Source: Priapulus caudatus (Eukaryota; Priapulida; Priapulimorpha; Priapulimorphida; Priapulidae). Taken from it: a DNA stretch of 46,216 nt. The stretch spans positions 40,564 to 86,779 of the forward strand of contig NW_014578888.1 in assembly GCF_000485595.1 (NCBI RefSeq). The letters run 5' to 3'. Below are positions 10,621-23,015 of the stretch, piece by piece. Positions within the stretch are counted from its first letter, which is position 1; each line of letters opens with the position of its first letter. The position numbers were made by a program, and so were the translations under genes. A model generated the notes under the pieces. It searched no databases and was not told the DNA's origin. It saw only the letters and a program-made list of their open reading frames with translations.

Positions 10621-11765
10621 TAACCTAGTATAAAACCTAGCGACACGGGTCGTTTAACTTAAGCAGCATCACGTCATATGTTATTTTAGTCGACAAATAT
10701 CAGTCAAGGTAACAAGTGAAAGTTGCACCACGAATATCCCAAGGTGACGACTGCTACGAGTCTTATGACCGTTAAGTCTTAAGCCGCGCACGCCCGGCGC
10801 GTGGGTCACGTACGCGTGACGCGCGTGACACAACAAAAGAATAGAAAATATGCGACGACAGAGAGAAAGTAATCACCTACGCAAGGCGACACTATGACAT
10901 TTTAGTACCTCACACCTTGATGTCGCATGCCGACTGATAAAGAACAAACAACGAACGCCGCCGACAAATGTGTACTATGTGAACTATGACAACATGAATC
11001 GAACTTCCGCGATTTCCAAGGACTTCTAGAAGCTCCAGCTGCCGTTCTCACGTTAGAGAAGGAAGTCTCTCACCTTCAGTTGTCCATAAAATTCTGGAGA
11101 AGGATACAGGATTGCACCATCCGCACGCAACAAGGCCTTGACGCGCAGGCCCCGCATTCCCCCAGTTGTATAAATACCGAACAGTTTCGACAGGAAGGCA
11201 GACACAGTTCCACGGTGCTGACAGACCTGCTGGGAATCACTACGCTACCGTCACCGCTGGACATCACTGACTTGGACCTGTCTGCTGCCTGCGACCTACA
11301 TGGCTCCACGCTCGTAGATATGCACTGCATTTGTAAACCAGCCGCTTGTCTGTATGTGCCTGGTGTATAGTATTGATATGTGTATTGTATAGATATGTAT
11401 TGTATGTGTTGCATCGTATTTACTGGTTGGCTTGCGCAGCCACCTATGTATTGTATGTAATTGTCAATATGATGTTGTTCATTAAAAAATAGAGTAACCG
11501 TAGTAATTCTGTGGTTATAGCATTATACTGTCTGTGGCTTAAGTGCAATTGCACACGTATCTGTCGTACAAACGAACCTGGACACTATACGATTACACGT
11601 GCCTGTTACACGAGCTCACAAGCTACGCTATAAGTATCACCCAAAGATTCGAGTGCAGATTGGAGTTTGAATCTGTGGACATTTAGCATACGTTAACAAG
11701 AGCCGCAGAGCGTCTGGGCTCATCTGAGGTCTGTTGCTACGGTTATAAACGTAACAGCACGGCGG
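10621..11765 (+). repeat. Duplicated unit A: TATA-driven, unidentified transcription unit (copy 1)
   Basis: The unit starts at TAACCTAG with TATAAAA at 10629-10635. It is repeated, with scattered single-base indels, at 29730-30690 and 31546-31850. In the second location an 0.85-kb insertion separates the two halves. It contains a broken open frame (next entry). Whether this is a locus duplicated in the genome or a duplicated assembly haplotype cannot be told from sequence alone. Confidence 0.75.
10850..11370 (+). pseudogene. Frame-disrupted coding-like sequence, unidentified (copy 1)
   Basis: The longest intact stretch is 11080-11370, containing KFWRRIQDCTIRTQQGL and ending ...CLYVPGV. Compared with the copy at 29960, the two disagree by one-base indels in several places, so each looks frameshifted relative to the other. 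The 5' part would encode KVITYARRHY in the other copy. I do not recognise the protein. It could be a decayed gene, a gene with sequencing errors or a non-coding transcript. Confidence 0.35.
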
Positions 11766-12157
11766 TGACAGCGAACAAATATGTACCGTACGGTATACCG
11801 ATACACTACGGTATTAACCTCAGCCTATGTACAGCCTACCACGATGAGATGACTTGTGTTGTACGTGACAACTCGGTAGTAGGCTTAACACCGCTTAACC
11901 CGACCAGGCTCTGTGACTAACGTCAATATACACACGTCTCCTAACCCTAGCAAAGACCGTTTCTTGGAGCTAAACACCTCTGTGCACTGTGTTGAGAAAA
12001 TATATCGGCGAGCCAAGAAAGCACATGATCATCCAATGGCCGGGTTGTTGGCGTTTTAATTTTTTTATTTGAGATATTCCCGACATCACCGCGGATTCAT
12101 GCATGATAAAATACAGAGTCGGAATCAAGATACGAGAAACAAGTTACTAAGCAGCAT
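11766..12157. other. Intergenic, nothing recognised
   Basis: The sequence is unique, with no splice-flanked open frame and no repeat match that I could see inside the window. Confidence 0.35.
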
Positions 12158-12492
12158 ATATATATATACGTACATATATAAATATTATATATATGTATGT
12201 GTGTGTGTGTGCATGCATGCGTGCGTGCGTGCGTGCGTGCGTGTATGAGTGCGTGCGTGTGTGCGCGCGCGTGTGTGTGTGTCTGTGTGGGTGCAAGAGA
12301 GAAGTAAACTAAGGGGCAGGTGGCCACGTGTACTTAAAAACGTTCTTTCTGTACCATGCATTTGTTCAATGTGATACGTAGGCCCTACCTAGAAATTGCC
12401 TCGCATAACAAATTTAATACAAGCTTACAAAGCATACAAATACTAGCTAGATGCAGCTAGTGTCAGCACGATGAGATGTAGTAGGCTACTAT

Positions 12493-12533
<41 letters not shown>

Positions 12534-12538
12534 GTGTG

Positions 12539-12620
<82 letters not shown>

Positions 12621-12750
12621 CGTGTGTGTACGTGCGTGTATGCGTGTGCTTGGGAGAGAGGAAAAAGTAAAACAAGGAGCACAGGTTTCTATGTGTGTTT
12701 TAAGATGTTCTTTCAGTAACATGCATTTGTTAAATGTGATACATGAAGAT
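12158..12750. repeat. Two tandem copies of a (TA)n-(GTGC)n microsatellite unit
   Basis: A unit of about 350 bp consists of a (TA)n run, (GTGC)n/(GT)n, then a purine-rich sequence with AAAGTAAAAC and a GTTCTTTC...ATGCATTTGTT tail. It occurs at about 12158-12385 and again at 12490-12745. Frames with Ala-Cys-Val-Arg or His-Thr runs are repeat artefacts. Confidence 0.85.
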
Positions 12751-12847
12751 TGCGTCTCTCGTGTCTATACGTATAATTAATACCCGTTGTTACTACAATA
12801 TTAATTATAAATATACTAATTATGTGCAACACCATGTTGTTCCTCAG

Positions 12848-13045
12848 GTGAACACACGGTTTTGTGAATGCGAGGGTTCATCGGTGAACTATCAGCTGCC
12901 GATCACTCCGTGCAGCACCGGTCGCAATATCGATGATGCCGCCGACGACCCGAGTCCGTGCAACTGTACGCTCAGCAGAGATGGTGTTCCCACTGGCCAC
13001 CAGGTGGAGTTTGTGCGCTGCAACCTATGCTCTCTGCCTCCATAA
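12848..13045 (+). CDS. Orphan terminal exon of the cysteine-rich peptide family (exon 3b)
   Basis: The exon begins after an acceptor (GTTCCTCAG|GTG) in phase 0. It is exactly 198 bases (65 codons plus stop), the same length and phase as exon 3 of peptide gene 1. It has seven Cys (residues 6, 8, 22, 38, 40, 58, 61). Shared with the gene 1 exon are NTRxCxC, CNCTLxxDG, TGxQxE and a late Cys. There are no family exons 1 and 2 immediately upstream; the nearest plus-strand partners are those of gene 1 (6.1-6.7 kb). It could be an alternative last exon of gene 1 or the remnant of a gene whose promoter copy is at 10.4 kb. A candidate AATAAA lies at 13344-13349. Confidence 0.7.
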   Translation: MNTRFCECEGSSVNYQLPITPCSTGRNIDDAADDPSPCNCTLSRDGVPTGHQVEFVRCNLCSLPP

Positions 13046-13049
13046 GGCT

Positions 13050-14305
13050 AAGGGCATCCAGAGATATCTATATGTAGGATGCATGCCGTGTTGTAGGCCT
13101 TTACTGAATTATGAGACATCTATGAACGCATCCGTTAGGATGTATTTATTGGTCAGATTTATAGCTTCCTGTTAAAGATAGGCGAGAGGGAATGATAGAG
13201 CAATGGGATTAAAGAAAGACAAGGACACAATTTGAAGCACTATACATTCATATCCTGATTCATATAGAACTATACTGTAGTGAAACTAGTACATACAATA
13301 CTATAAAATCATTTTTCAAATCATATCAATAATATGATTATAAAATAAAATTCGAATTTTATAATATAAAGCGCTTGGCTTCGTTTATTTCAGTTATAAT
13401 TATTTCATGTTAAAACCAATAAGATGCAAACTATCACATTAGTTAAAAAACGATTAAACACAGATATATTCAACGATTTAGGCCCCCCTATGTTGAATTA
13501 CTGTGCCGCCATGTGGTTACACATCTATATTATCCTATCTTAGCTGCTGTTGTAGTGCCGCAAGGATGTGGAACCAAGGCGAAGAGTTCATATTGACCAA
13601 AACCTAGAGTCGCGAGTTAAAGTAACATTTATGATCAAATGCAGCTGGATTGAATTGCAGCAAAACGGTATATACGTAGGTTATACAAAAGTTTTTAGCA
13701 GTGAATTCAACATCGACATAGTGGGCTATCGACATCACAAGTATGAAATAACAAATTTCGAAGGGAATAACGTGAGAGACAGACAAACGTATACTAATAA
13801 ATGCATAAAGTTATAACCTTGACGGAAGTCTATAGGAAACTACAACGCATAGATTCACAATTGTCCAATTATGTTTAGGTTGTAGTAAAACATTGCACGT
13901 AGATAAAATTAAAAAAACAACATTATATTTGTAGTTTAATGTAGCATATATAATCATATTCCTTCAAACTTGAAATGTCGCATACGCTACAAAAACACGT
14001 TACTTTGCTTTAATTATTCCCTTTTCCTGCTTCATTGAGTAAAATAATAGTATCATTCCAAACCCTGGCGGAGACAGCGGGAACAAGGGAAATAGTTGCA
14101 CATCTCGATACAGTGCCGTAATATAGTGTGCAAGGATTTGCTACGATCATTGCCTATATTCCAGAACCATATAGCATAGACCCATAGACCTACTCAAGTT
14201 GTGAGACCCCCCAAAGATCTAGAAAGCGGCGTAGTAAAATCTCCAGGAATTTTCTTGGTTTTCTAGGACCTGTACGAGCCTCGTGTAATCTAGAATATGG
14301 TGCAT
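13050..14305. other. Intergenic / 3' side of Ctr1, no further gene seen
   Basis: This AT-rich stretch lies between the orphan peptide exon and the Ctr1 stop codon. It includes the Ctr1 3' untranslated region on the minus strand, with a possible ATTAAA signal near 14011-14016. The frame at 13568-13816 has no recognisable domain. Confidence 0.45.
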
Positions 14306-14504
14306 TCAGTGACAGATGTCGCTCGAGTCGACGATGACCTTTCTCTTCCAGCCGAAGACAAAGAAGCCCAAGGTTGCTCCAAGGACAACGCCCGTGCACA
14401 GCCACGCATTATACGTCATCACGACGAGCATGAGAAAATAACTACAGATGACTTGTATCAGATGCAGCAGTGTCTGCAACACGTGCACCACGCTGAACAG
14501 CCGC
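14306..14504 (-). CDS. Ctr1 (SLC31A) copper transporter, exon 4 (TM2, TM3, C-terminus)
   Basis: The acceptor is GTGTTGCAG|GCGG on the minus strand; the entry phase completes a Gly codon (GG|G) from exon 3. The exon carries the Ctr signature HVLQTLLHLIQ, then TM2 with the copper-binding MxxxM (YFLMLVVMTYN). TM3 has the packing motif GxxxG (LGATLGFFVFGWK), followed by VIVDSSDICH and the stop. The final Cys-His corresponds to the HCH/CH end of animal Ctr1. Ctr1 is a trimeric plasma-membrane Cu(I) importer. The exon is intact. Confidence 0.9.
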
Positions 14505-14623
14505 CTGCAACACGATCAACAACATTATTATATTTATAAACAATTACATGATAATTTATTTACACTTGCGCTAGATCTTATTCGTAGAGCTGATCCTAAT
14601 TTTAGAGACCTAATCTTAATCGG

Positions 14624-14876
14624 GTAAGATTGTTTTTCAACAAGTTAAAAATCCAAAAAATCTGAGCGATTTGATATATTGATCACGACATTAAATGCTT
14701 GCTATGGGCTATGAATGAGTCACGAGTGTTTGTTCACATCGAACCGAATATAATAGCAAAATAGGAAGTATAATGCACCAATTTAACCAAAAAAGTGAAC
14801 AGAATCACTTACAGTTTGTGAAAAAGTAAACATAATTTTTTTACTTTTACTATTCACGGTGACGTAATCACTTTAA
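14624..14876. mobile_element. Left-truncated copy of the TTAA-flanked MITE
   Basis: This is homologous to 9486-9752, including the terminal CGGTGACGTAATCACTTTAA, but the left terminus is missing. It sits in Ctr1 intron 3. Divergence from the 9.4-kb copy is mostly substitutions, so it is an older independent insertion. Confidence 0.6.
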
Positions 14877-15155
14877 CCTATGTTAAACAACGATGTTTAA
14901 CATATAGAGCTGACCTTGATAGAGTCCATGTTGGCAGTTCCTGCATGGTCACTGCGACCAAGATGGAATAATTTTGTTTACCCGGATTTTTCTTGTTCTC
15001 GTAAAATATCTCCAACTCTCGCTCTCTGTGCGCGTGCGTGCGTGTGTGTGTGTTTCAGTCTGCTCGTCAGACCCCGTTTAACCTAGTCGTATTCACAGTG
15101 AGGCCGGGTATAAGGCCGGGTATATATTATATATATATATACAATATGGTTTTAC

Positions 15156-15339
15156 CCCGAGCAGCAGGATCCGTGACTCCGCGTTTCTGAGTATACGGTC
15201 CGATCTTTCGAGGTTCGTGCATATGCTGTATAGCGCACACACGCCTTCTGCGCTTGCATGAGTAAATTCTCTTGCCAAATCTTCAAGCCTTCGTAGATCA
15301 GCGCCAGGGTGAACACAGCTAGGGCGGACCAGATCATAC
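15156..15339 (-). CDS. Ctr1 (SLC31A) copper transporter, exon 3 (rest of TM1 and cytoplasmic loop)
   Basis: The acceptor TATCTTGCAG|GT completes the Gly codon left open by exon 2, giving TMSG then MIWSALAVFTLALIYEG. This is the second half of TM1 and matches the Ctr 'YEGLK' signature (YEGLKIWQENLL). A Ser/Thr/Arg-containing cytoplasmic loop follows and ends SHGSCCS before the donor GG|GTAAAA. The length is 184 bases and both junction phases fit exons 2 and 4. An open frame extends past the acceptor (YGYLA) but is not Ctr-like. Confidence 0.88.
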
Positions 15340-15417
15340 CTGCAAGATACCCGTACATGCCGACGCATAGCTGAAACACGGATTCAGAGCATCGCTAACC
15401 TTATCGCTCACGAATAC

Positions 15418-15480
15418 ATGAATACCCGTCCGTATAACCACGAGCGATATCTTAATACGGCAGTAATACGCGTCCGTGGA
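15418..15480. repeat. Start of the 45-bp minisatellite at the edge of the noisy block
   Basis: One and a half copies of the unit (CCGTCCGTATAACCACGAGC, then CGATATCTTAATACGGCAGT) lie exactly where the duplicate of 4943 onward begins. The same unit resumes after the assembly gap at 22084. Confidence 0.75.
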
Positions 15481-17150
15481 AAGAAATCCAATTCATTGGC
15501 CGGTTGTGTTTGCGATTGCCTAACGCGCTCTTTTCGCGGATTATTTTGTGAAGGGGAGGGGCCAGTGGAACGGGAGAAGTGCCGGGCCGGGCGCGCCCAG
15601 CGGCCGCGGGGCGCGGGGAGAGGGGGGCGCGAGCGCGGGGGCGGAAGGCTTGGGGGCGGCGCAGGTTAAGCGGAGGCGGACGTGGGGCCACACGGCATTC
15701 GCGTGGTGCGACCTATCTCGCGGCTTTAACTGCTCCGGCGAGGGCACGGTAAAAAGCCGGAGGCGTGAGGGCGACGGGGGGCGGGGAAGCGGGCCGGTGG
15801 TGCGAGAGCGGGTGTTGTGCGGCGGCGGACGCGAGGCGCAGGCGGAATGGATCGGGAGAGTGTGGTGCGGTGTATGACACAACAGCGTGCGTGGCGGTAC
15901 TTTCATGGCGTTGTGGTGCGTGCACGCCAGTTTGTGCGGGGGGTAATCTAGGTGCCCCCGTGCAATCTAAGAATTATTGATAGGCAAAATATCATGTGGT
16001 TATTTTTTTCAAAACCCATGTCGCTGTCACGGGCGCACAAACATGCTAACGGTGGTTGTTGCACACGTATATATCTTATAATTTATGATTTCAGAATGGG
16101 GTAAACTCATCGCAATTTTGCGTTAACACAGGAATTCGTGCTTCCAGCCCCAGAATAACATATTATCGCGAAACACGCTTTTACCAAACAGACTAAACGC
16201 TGATTACAACGCCCAACGGCAGCCCCATTTTCTGCTGCAAGCAAATTACTTAACCCTATGGCCACACCACTTGTGGTTCCATATAACCCGTCCCCGCTAT
16301 TCATAAAAAGATCGTCTGCCACACTACAAAATTAACAGCTTACTTACTGATAATGACTGCGCTGCTCTGATAACAGTTGGGTTTACATTATTAGACGGAA
16401 AATCTAAGCCAGTCAACTGAGTTGGGAAAAACAAAAAAAAAAAAATAACTTTTCAACGTTCATATCAACATTTCTAATCAGATGGTTAAAAGTATTTTAC
16501 GATTACATGACGCAGTCGGCCAACAAACGTCGTCCGCCAGGTGCGCACGGGCGACGTGGGATCGTATTAATTCGCGACAGTGGTTAAGTATGCGGTCTCC
16601 CGGTTGTGTGAGGGGACACACCTGCCTAGATGGGCTATTAATATTCGCACGGTCCCCGAGCAGGAGGTGCCCTGCGGCGCGCGCACGTCGCGCCACCAAA
16701 AACTTTTAACAACTCGCTCTCTCACATGATTTATGGCGCATAACAACATTATAAGCAACAATCCTATTGGGACTAATTTTCACATAAATGCTTATAAATA
16801 ATGAAACAAAATGGCACTGCGCAGGAGATAGTGAGTCACGACGGTTTGCACCTTCCCCCTCCGTCTCTGGGTATTGAGCGATCTCACTTCCTGTTGTAAT
16901 AGCATTTCGCGAATGACTGAACAGCGGAGGACTCAGCGGCCAAGCGGATGCAAGCGGGGTACGTGACGTGTCTTATGTAATCTATGCGCCGCAACCGCAC
17001 GCAGCCGCACGCTGATGCTGCTGTCGCCTGTGCTGCCTGTCGCTGCTCTGCTGCTCGGCCTTCATAATATAACCGTGTGCAGCCGGGATTTTCTTACCAG
17101 CACAACTTACGCGCGCGGGAGCACTGACAGATCATGCAGCGATAGACAAC

Positions 17151-18892
17151 ATGAAGTCTCATATTTCTGCTTTCAGTCACCTTTGCTGGGTACGTACATG
17201 GTTGCATTCCGAGTCTGTGGCGATATAGCCTAGCTTGGAACAACACGGATGAGACCATCACATTATTCATCAACTCAGTGAGTTAGCGACACTGTATAGA
17301 GACGGACACTTGTCCATAAGCGATCTTCCCTTCAGGAATATAATGTACCACCCCACTACCAGACTAGGAACGACGCCGGGGGACGTGTTTATGAAGGCCA
17401 CTCTTGGGTTTCCTTTGGACCGGTCCATGCAGTGTTATTTGATATATTCTCTACTATAACTCTAAGTCTGTGCCTACCTGACGCAGTGGGGTGAGTACCA
17501 CGACTTTCTTAACGACGTGGTTTTCATACGTAGCATATGTTTTCAGGTGGCCGTCTTGTGCCGTCCTGATCGCAGACGTGGGAGCACGGTAACATATTTT
17601 GAATAACTTCTCTTGCATCGCCTGCCCCTTGGCGGTAGCCGGCCCCGAGCCTGCACGAGTGCTGGAGTTACGGTCTGGGACCGGCGGAAGCGTCTGCCGA
17701 TGACACCATGCAGACGGCAGTTGCGACGTGGTGGGAGCCGTGCCAGCACTGAGCATCGCGTTGGCTGGAAGGTAAGCGTGACTTCAGTTTCGATGTGCCT
17801 TGATGGGGATGTTCGTTGCTGTTGGTCGTGGGCTCCGTTGAATAATGAGTTGGGGTGTATTTTGTGTTGTGAGATTCTAAATGTCTATGCCGGTTGGACA
17901 ATATGTTGTGCTGCCTGAATTATGAATTTTTTCGTCAAACCTCGTGCCGTGGTGGTGTACATCATACATATGGGCTCGCTTGTCTGAACCTTTCCCTTTC
18001 CTTCTCATCCTTTCTTTCATTTTTCTCTCACTCCTTATACCCCTCTTTTCATATGTCTCTTATCTCTCACCTTATTCCATCTTACTCTCTTTCTTCATTT
18101 CCCTCTTTCTGTTTATCTCTCCATCTCTTGTCACCCTCTCTGTCGCCTCTCTGTCTGTCTCTGTCTCTAGTTTGACTCCTCCTCTCTCTTTCTCCTATCT
18201 TCTCATTTCCCTCCTCCTCCTCCTCCTCTCCTCCTCCTCTCCTCTGGCCCTCCTCTCTTCCTCTCTCTTCCTCTCCACAATCTTTTCTGCCCTCTTCGTC
18301 CACTTCCATCCTTTCGTTTCTCTCTCATACTTCCCCATCTTCAAGTTCCTCTTAGCTTAGTCGTCAACATTTTATATTCACATCTGGGGGTGGTCTATAT
18401 CTTCTCGCGCTTTTACATTGCGCCAACACAGTCAACATGGCCACAATCCTCTCTTCTGTAGACTAAGCTTGCTATACGTATCGCTTACTGCACGCAGGAG
18501 AGTCAACGGGCGTGAACATTCTCATAACGCCGGAGCTGTCATGATAGCGCGACTACTTTCAATTCACCAATTATATCATTTTCTATTCGAATTTTTCTAC
18601 TCTAGGCAATAGCGATGTGAATCTGCGTGTTCTGTGTTTGATCATCACCATGCACACTCATTTCAGACATCATCACGCGCTGGGGCCTGCCACAGTCAAG
18701 CAGACAGCGCAGTGCGACGCTTCTATACTCACCTGGCCGACAACCTCTGCTTTCGGAGAATCTAACCGCAACGGATGGATGGCGAACCCGGTAATCAACC
18801 TCTGCAAAACCTGGTACACTCGGAGAGGACCGGCATCGGCCACTGGTACCAGCTTCGAATACATATTCATTGCGGCCGTATGGAGTGCCTAG
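17151..18892 (+). pseudogene. Cysteine-rich peptide gene, noisy second copy (frames broken)
   Basis: Exon 1 starts with ATG at 17151, but one base is missing after MK. Exon 2 (17547-17771) keeps VAV-like and CRRPR-like pieces but has many frameshifts. Exon 3 (about 18667-18892) keeps the stop and 3' sequence but is frameshifted. Promoter TATA (ATAATATAA), splice sites and the polyadenylation hexamer are recognisable. Because errors are equally dense in introns and exons, the true gene may be intact. Confidence 0.7.
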
Positions 18893-20731
18893 GAGCGCAT
18901 ATATCACGCGTATCATGCGAATCTCTCCTCGACGGCGGAGCGCTCAGGTGAAGGCGGACCACTAAATAAACTCATCGTTCTCATTTTGTAGTGGGAGTAG
19001 TTATTTTTAAGTAAAGATTCGGCGGACCCCTCTCTTTCGCATCACGGCATGAACCCTCGAATGAAATTAATCGTGCCTTTTTGATGCAGGCTTATAAATC
19101 TTATGTAAACGAACATTGATTTCAGCAGCAGTCTTTCGGGCCTGCCGGCCGGAGCCATGAGATATTTAAAGCTGGATTTACCTTAATAGACTTCTCGAAC
19201 TTAAAGACTCACACGTCGACAGCGGTAACCAGGCTTAAGCCGAGGGACAGCTTTTAGGTCACTATATAATGTGGACTGGATGTTCACCGGGACAGGCAGT
19301 ATAACTGTAGTTTCTACCGACCACCGATAAGCTTCGTTTTGAAACTGAAGTAACCGCTATATGCGCGCACTCGTATTAACGGACTCAGAGAGAAATCATA
19401 GCTAATTACGCCCCCTTTTACACACTCCGCCAAAAATTGCCACGAGCGGTCCTTATTCAAACAGAAAATTTGTTTTAATCGATGACATCAGGTAGCGCCT
19501 CCTCATTATATCCGCTACTTAAACCCGTACTAGTAAATTATCTTGGTAGTTAGTATATGGTTTTCGATGATGTTACACATCGTCAATTGCCACATGTTGT
19601 GACAAAAACGTTTACCTCCGGTGTATGAGTATTATTGTCGTTGCTAGCGACATCTTATCAATAAATAACGAAAATCCAAAATGCACAGTTCTCCTGCTTT
19701 CGATTTTCGACATTTCATATTCCTATACCATGTTTGTTAACAACACACGATAAAATGATCATTATATAGCCGCCGCAATTATATAATAATAATAAATAAT
19801 ATAACACACACACCAAAAACATAATGCCCTACTTCAAAACGCGACGATGACGATGACCCGGACAATTCGCTGAGCGGCCTCGGTCATCTTCTGAATTCAC
19901 GGACATAGCCTGTCCTGTACTGCTGACAAATGGGTTTCACTAAATATGGGCAAGTGAACTGCCTTCTCACCCGCACGCACTCACACACGCTAAACATAAC
20001 GCACTTTGAAAAGTATTTTCATATCTTATGCAGGCGTGGGGGGGGGGAGTTTTCATGTGGCTCCTCAGTGCGTGTCGCAAAATCCTGTATATGCTTTCTT
20101 AAAATTCTAATGCCGCAACCTGTTACATTGCCGACCGGCCCGTCTCGAAACCCGACACGTAGAAGCGTATTACGTTATTTTACGCCCGGGTGTCCGACCT
20201 GCCTGTTCAAAAGACAGTGAAGATGTCAACAAAGGAACATATACGAAACGTGCTAAAATAAAATGATAGATTGCCAGATAAATGCAACAAGCCTTTACGC
20301 ACAACAAACATACACAACATAAATCATGTATCACACAATGACGATACCGAGTTATTTTGAATAATTATATACATAATAGACGGACATCATTGCTGCATTG
20401 AAAGCGCCTCGTGTAACATCTAGGATCAGAAAAACTAGACAGTGTTAATACTAACCGAGACCTACGCAGCCGTCTCTTCCCGCACTCACTGATTCCTCCC
20501 CTCAGTCTTTCCACCCTTCACCCCTATAAGATTTATTGCCAACAGCCGGTTCACAACGTCATTGTGTCGTACCAAAGAATTCGCACGTTAAATCTCCAAA
20601 CACAATATTGACTATTCGAGGAACAACTAGTAGCACAAACTGTCCAACGCACGCTCTGGTTTACTAAATACCACAACATTACTAGAAAAGCTTACCGCAC
20701 ATACCCATGTGCCACCGACAGACAATGAGCA

Positions 20732-21153
20732 TTAAGATTAGACTACGTCACGAATTTTCTGTTAGTGTATATTTGTAAAAATTTTGTTGCAATTTTTGTT
20801 ACATGGACAAACAGTATAGTACTAAACGGCACTAATGTATGCCTCAAATTCTTTTACCTGTATAAGATTGTTTTTTCAATACGTATAAAATCCAAAAAAT
20901 TGAGGCGATTGATATATGATTCACGGACCATATCGCTCCTATGCCTTAAATGGCTTTTGCTATGGGGCTATGTATTGAGTCAGAGTGTTAATGTTCACAT
21001 TCAAACCGGAATAGCCCAAACAATATGGATAAGATACTCAATTGCCAGTATATTTAACCATAGAACGTGAACGGACATCACTTTACATTTTGTGAACAAG
21101 TGTGGACACTAATTTTTTACTTTCATATTTACCGGTTGACGTAATCACTTTAA
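20732..21153. mobile_element. TTAA MITE, copy inside the noisy block
   Basis: This corresponds base for base, apart from indels, to 9372-9752. TTAA and ACGTCACG remain at the left end; at the right end TTGACGTAATCACTTTAA remains. Confidence 0.6.
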
Positions 21154-22058
21154 ATTAGACTCATGGGACTCTGCAAATTGCCTAGTCCATGAACCCCAGG
21201 CTGTCACGAGATTATATACCGATAACTACACAACAATTCACAATAACCAACTTTACCTTGAAAACCATTTACACCAAAGCACGTATGCTGGCCGCAATAC
21301 ACGCCCACCAATAACCTACACAAACAGCTGCGCATTTCTCCGCAGCACAAACATTTGTCGAATGGATGTCTCGCTTCGCAGAATTACTGTTTAAATAACT
21401 GCATCGTTCATTCTCGCATAGATCGGCTTGTAAGTTTGGTGGCAGGTCATTAACGGGCGAATTTGTGGGATCTACGGCGACCGACTCTGTGAACAAAACT
21501 GCCTTGTAACCACCAGCCGTGTGGATAAACTGAGGCGGGAGGCGAGGGAGGTAGGGGAGACCAAAGCAGACAAGGGAGACCAAGAGGCGCACCTCATATG
21601 CAGAGGCAAGCCTGCGCCCCAGGGCAAAAGGCTAACCGGTGGCATAAAAGGCAACAGCTAGGCAGCCGAGAATGGAAAGTGGGTTTCGTCACTAGATATG
21701 GCGGCATGATAATAAGAAGCGCTAATAAATGTAGACATGCCTAAATTGAATATAATAAGCAATGGAACCCTTTATAGCCTCGTCTTTCCAGGCGCACTAA
21801 ACGCGGCTGTCGTGTATCGCATGGGTTTAATTACTTTCGCCTCTCAGTGATTATTGGCAGCTTAGACAAAATTTATTCTGCACAGTTGAGTCCGACATTT
21901 GCACGCCGTTCTTCGTTCTCTGGGTATATCTTGTAGCAGATTATTCGCGTGTGAAGATCTTCGCGAATGCCTGAACCAGCTGAGATCAGCGAGCGGATGC
22001 ACGCTGTGTCGTGACGCTTGCTTCTATGTGATTATCGCGCCGGCCGCGCGCTGCTGCT

Positions 22059-22083
22059 NNNNNNNNNNNNNNNNNNNNNNNNN
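22059..22083. other. Assembly gap of 25 N
   Basis: Exactly 25 N separate the noisy duplicate (left) from the 45-bp minisatellite (right). A fixed small N run suggests a gap of unknown size left after scaffolding or gap filling. Confidence 0.99.
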
Positions 22084-22850
22084 GTAACCACGCAGCGATA
22101 TCTTGAATGCGGCAGAGTAAATCGGCGTCCGTGTAACCACGCAGCGATATCTTCATGCGGCAGTAACACGCCGTCCCGTGTAACCACGCAGTGATATCTT
22201 CATGCGGCAGTAACACCCGTCCGTGTAACCACGCAGCGATTCTTCTGCTTTCATGCCGGCAAGCTGACGAGTAACACCCATCCGTTTAACACGCCAGCAA
22301 GTATCTCATGCCGGCAGAGTTTAACACCCGTCCGTGTAACCAGCGCCCAGCGATAATCTGATGCGGCAGTAACACCCGTCCGTGTAACACGCAGCGATAT
22401 CTGAATGCGGCAGTAACACCCGTCGTGTAACACGCAGCGATATCTGAATGCGCAGAACACCCCGCTGCCGTGTAACACGCAGCGATATCTGAATTGCGCA
22501 GTAACACCCGTGCCGTGTAACACGCAGCAGATATCTGAATGCCGGCCTAGTAATACGCGTCCGTGTAACACGCATTCGATATCTGAATGTCGGCGGGCAA
22601 GTGAATTAGCGCGGTCCGTGTAACCACGCGAGCGATATCCTAATGAGGCGTCACAATTACGCGTTCTGTGTAACCACGCAGCGATATTCCTAAGCGCCAG
22701 TAATACGCGTCCGTGTAACAACACGCAGCGATATCTTAATGGCTCGCCGGTAATTCCCGTCGTGACTGCTAACCAACCCGCGCCAGCGATTGCCGCCAGT
22801 AGTAATACCCGTCGCGTTAACACGCAGCGATTCTTGGCAGGGATTCGTGG
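22084..22850. repeat. 45-bp minisatellite in Ctr1 intron 2
   Basis: About 17 units have the consensus GTAACCACGCAGCGATATCT, then TAATGCGGCAGTAACACCCG, then TCCGT. Units vary by single-base indels. As 45 is divisible by three, each strand shows spurious 15-residue protein repeats. About four units occur in the clean copy at 34087-34245. Confidence 0.9.
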
Positions 22851-23015
22851 GTTTTCTATATCGTGGTTCAAATGTAGTTAGATGCTGCGACGGCGGAGAG
22901 GGAGGCGTGTAATGAGGCGGCGTCTCTATACCCAGTGTGGACACGGTAAATGTTCGTGACATTTAATGATTACAGACGCGTGACAATCACGGCGGGTTAT
23001 CTACGTATGGCTCAC

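Larger units (their letters stand above)
15480..22058. repeat. Indel-rich second copy of 4943-10590
   Basis: The order of landmarks matches 4.94-10.59 kb throughout: promoter, three peptide exons, TTAA MITE, and the orphan promoter cut at the trinucleotide tract. Single-base insertions and deletions occur every 10-20 bases, including inside exons and poly-N runs. The GT-rich region is replaced by GC-rich sequence at 15550-15850 with no counterpart. It ends at a 25-N gap. The pattern resembles uncorrected long-read sequence more than evolutionary decay. Either a real tandem duplication or a duplicated haplotype could underlie it. Confidence 0.9.

Noticed and set aside
22251-22871. 206-codon minus-strand frame with 15-residue repeats
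   Set aside because: It is the 45-bp minisatellite read in frame; neighbouring units fall in other frames because of indels.
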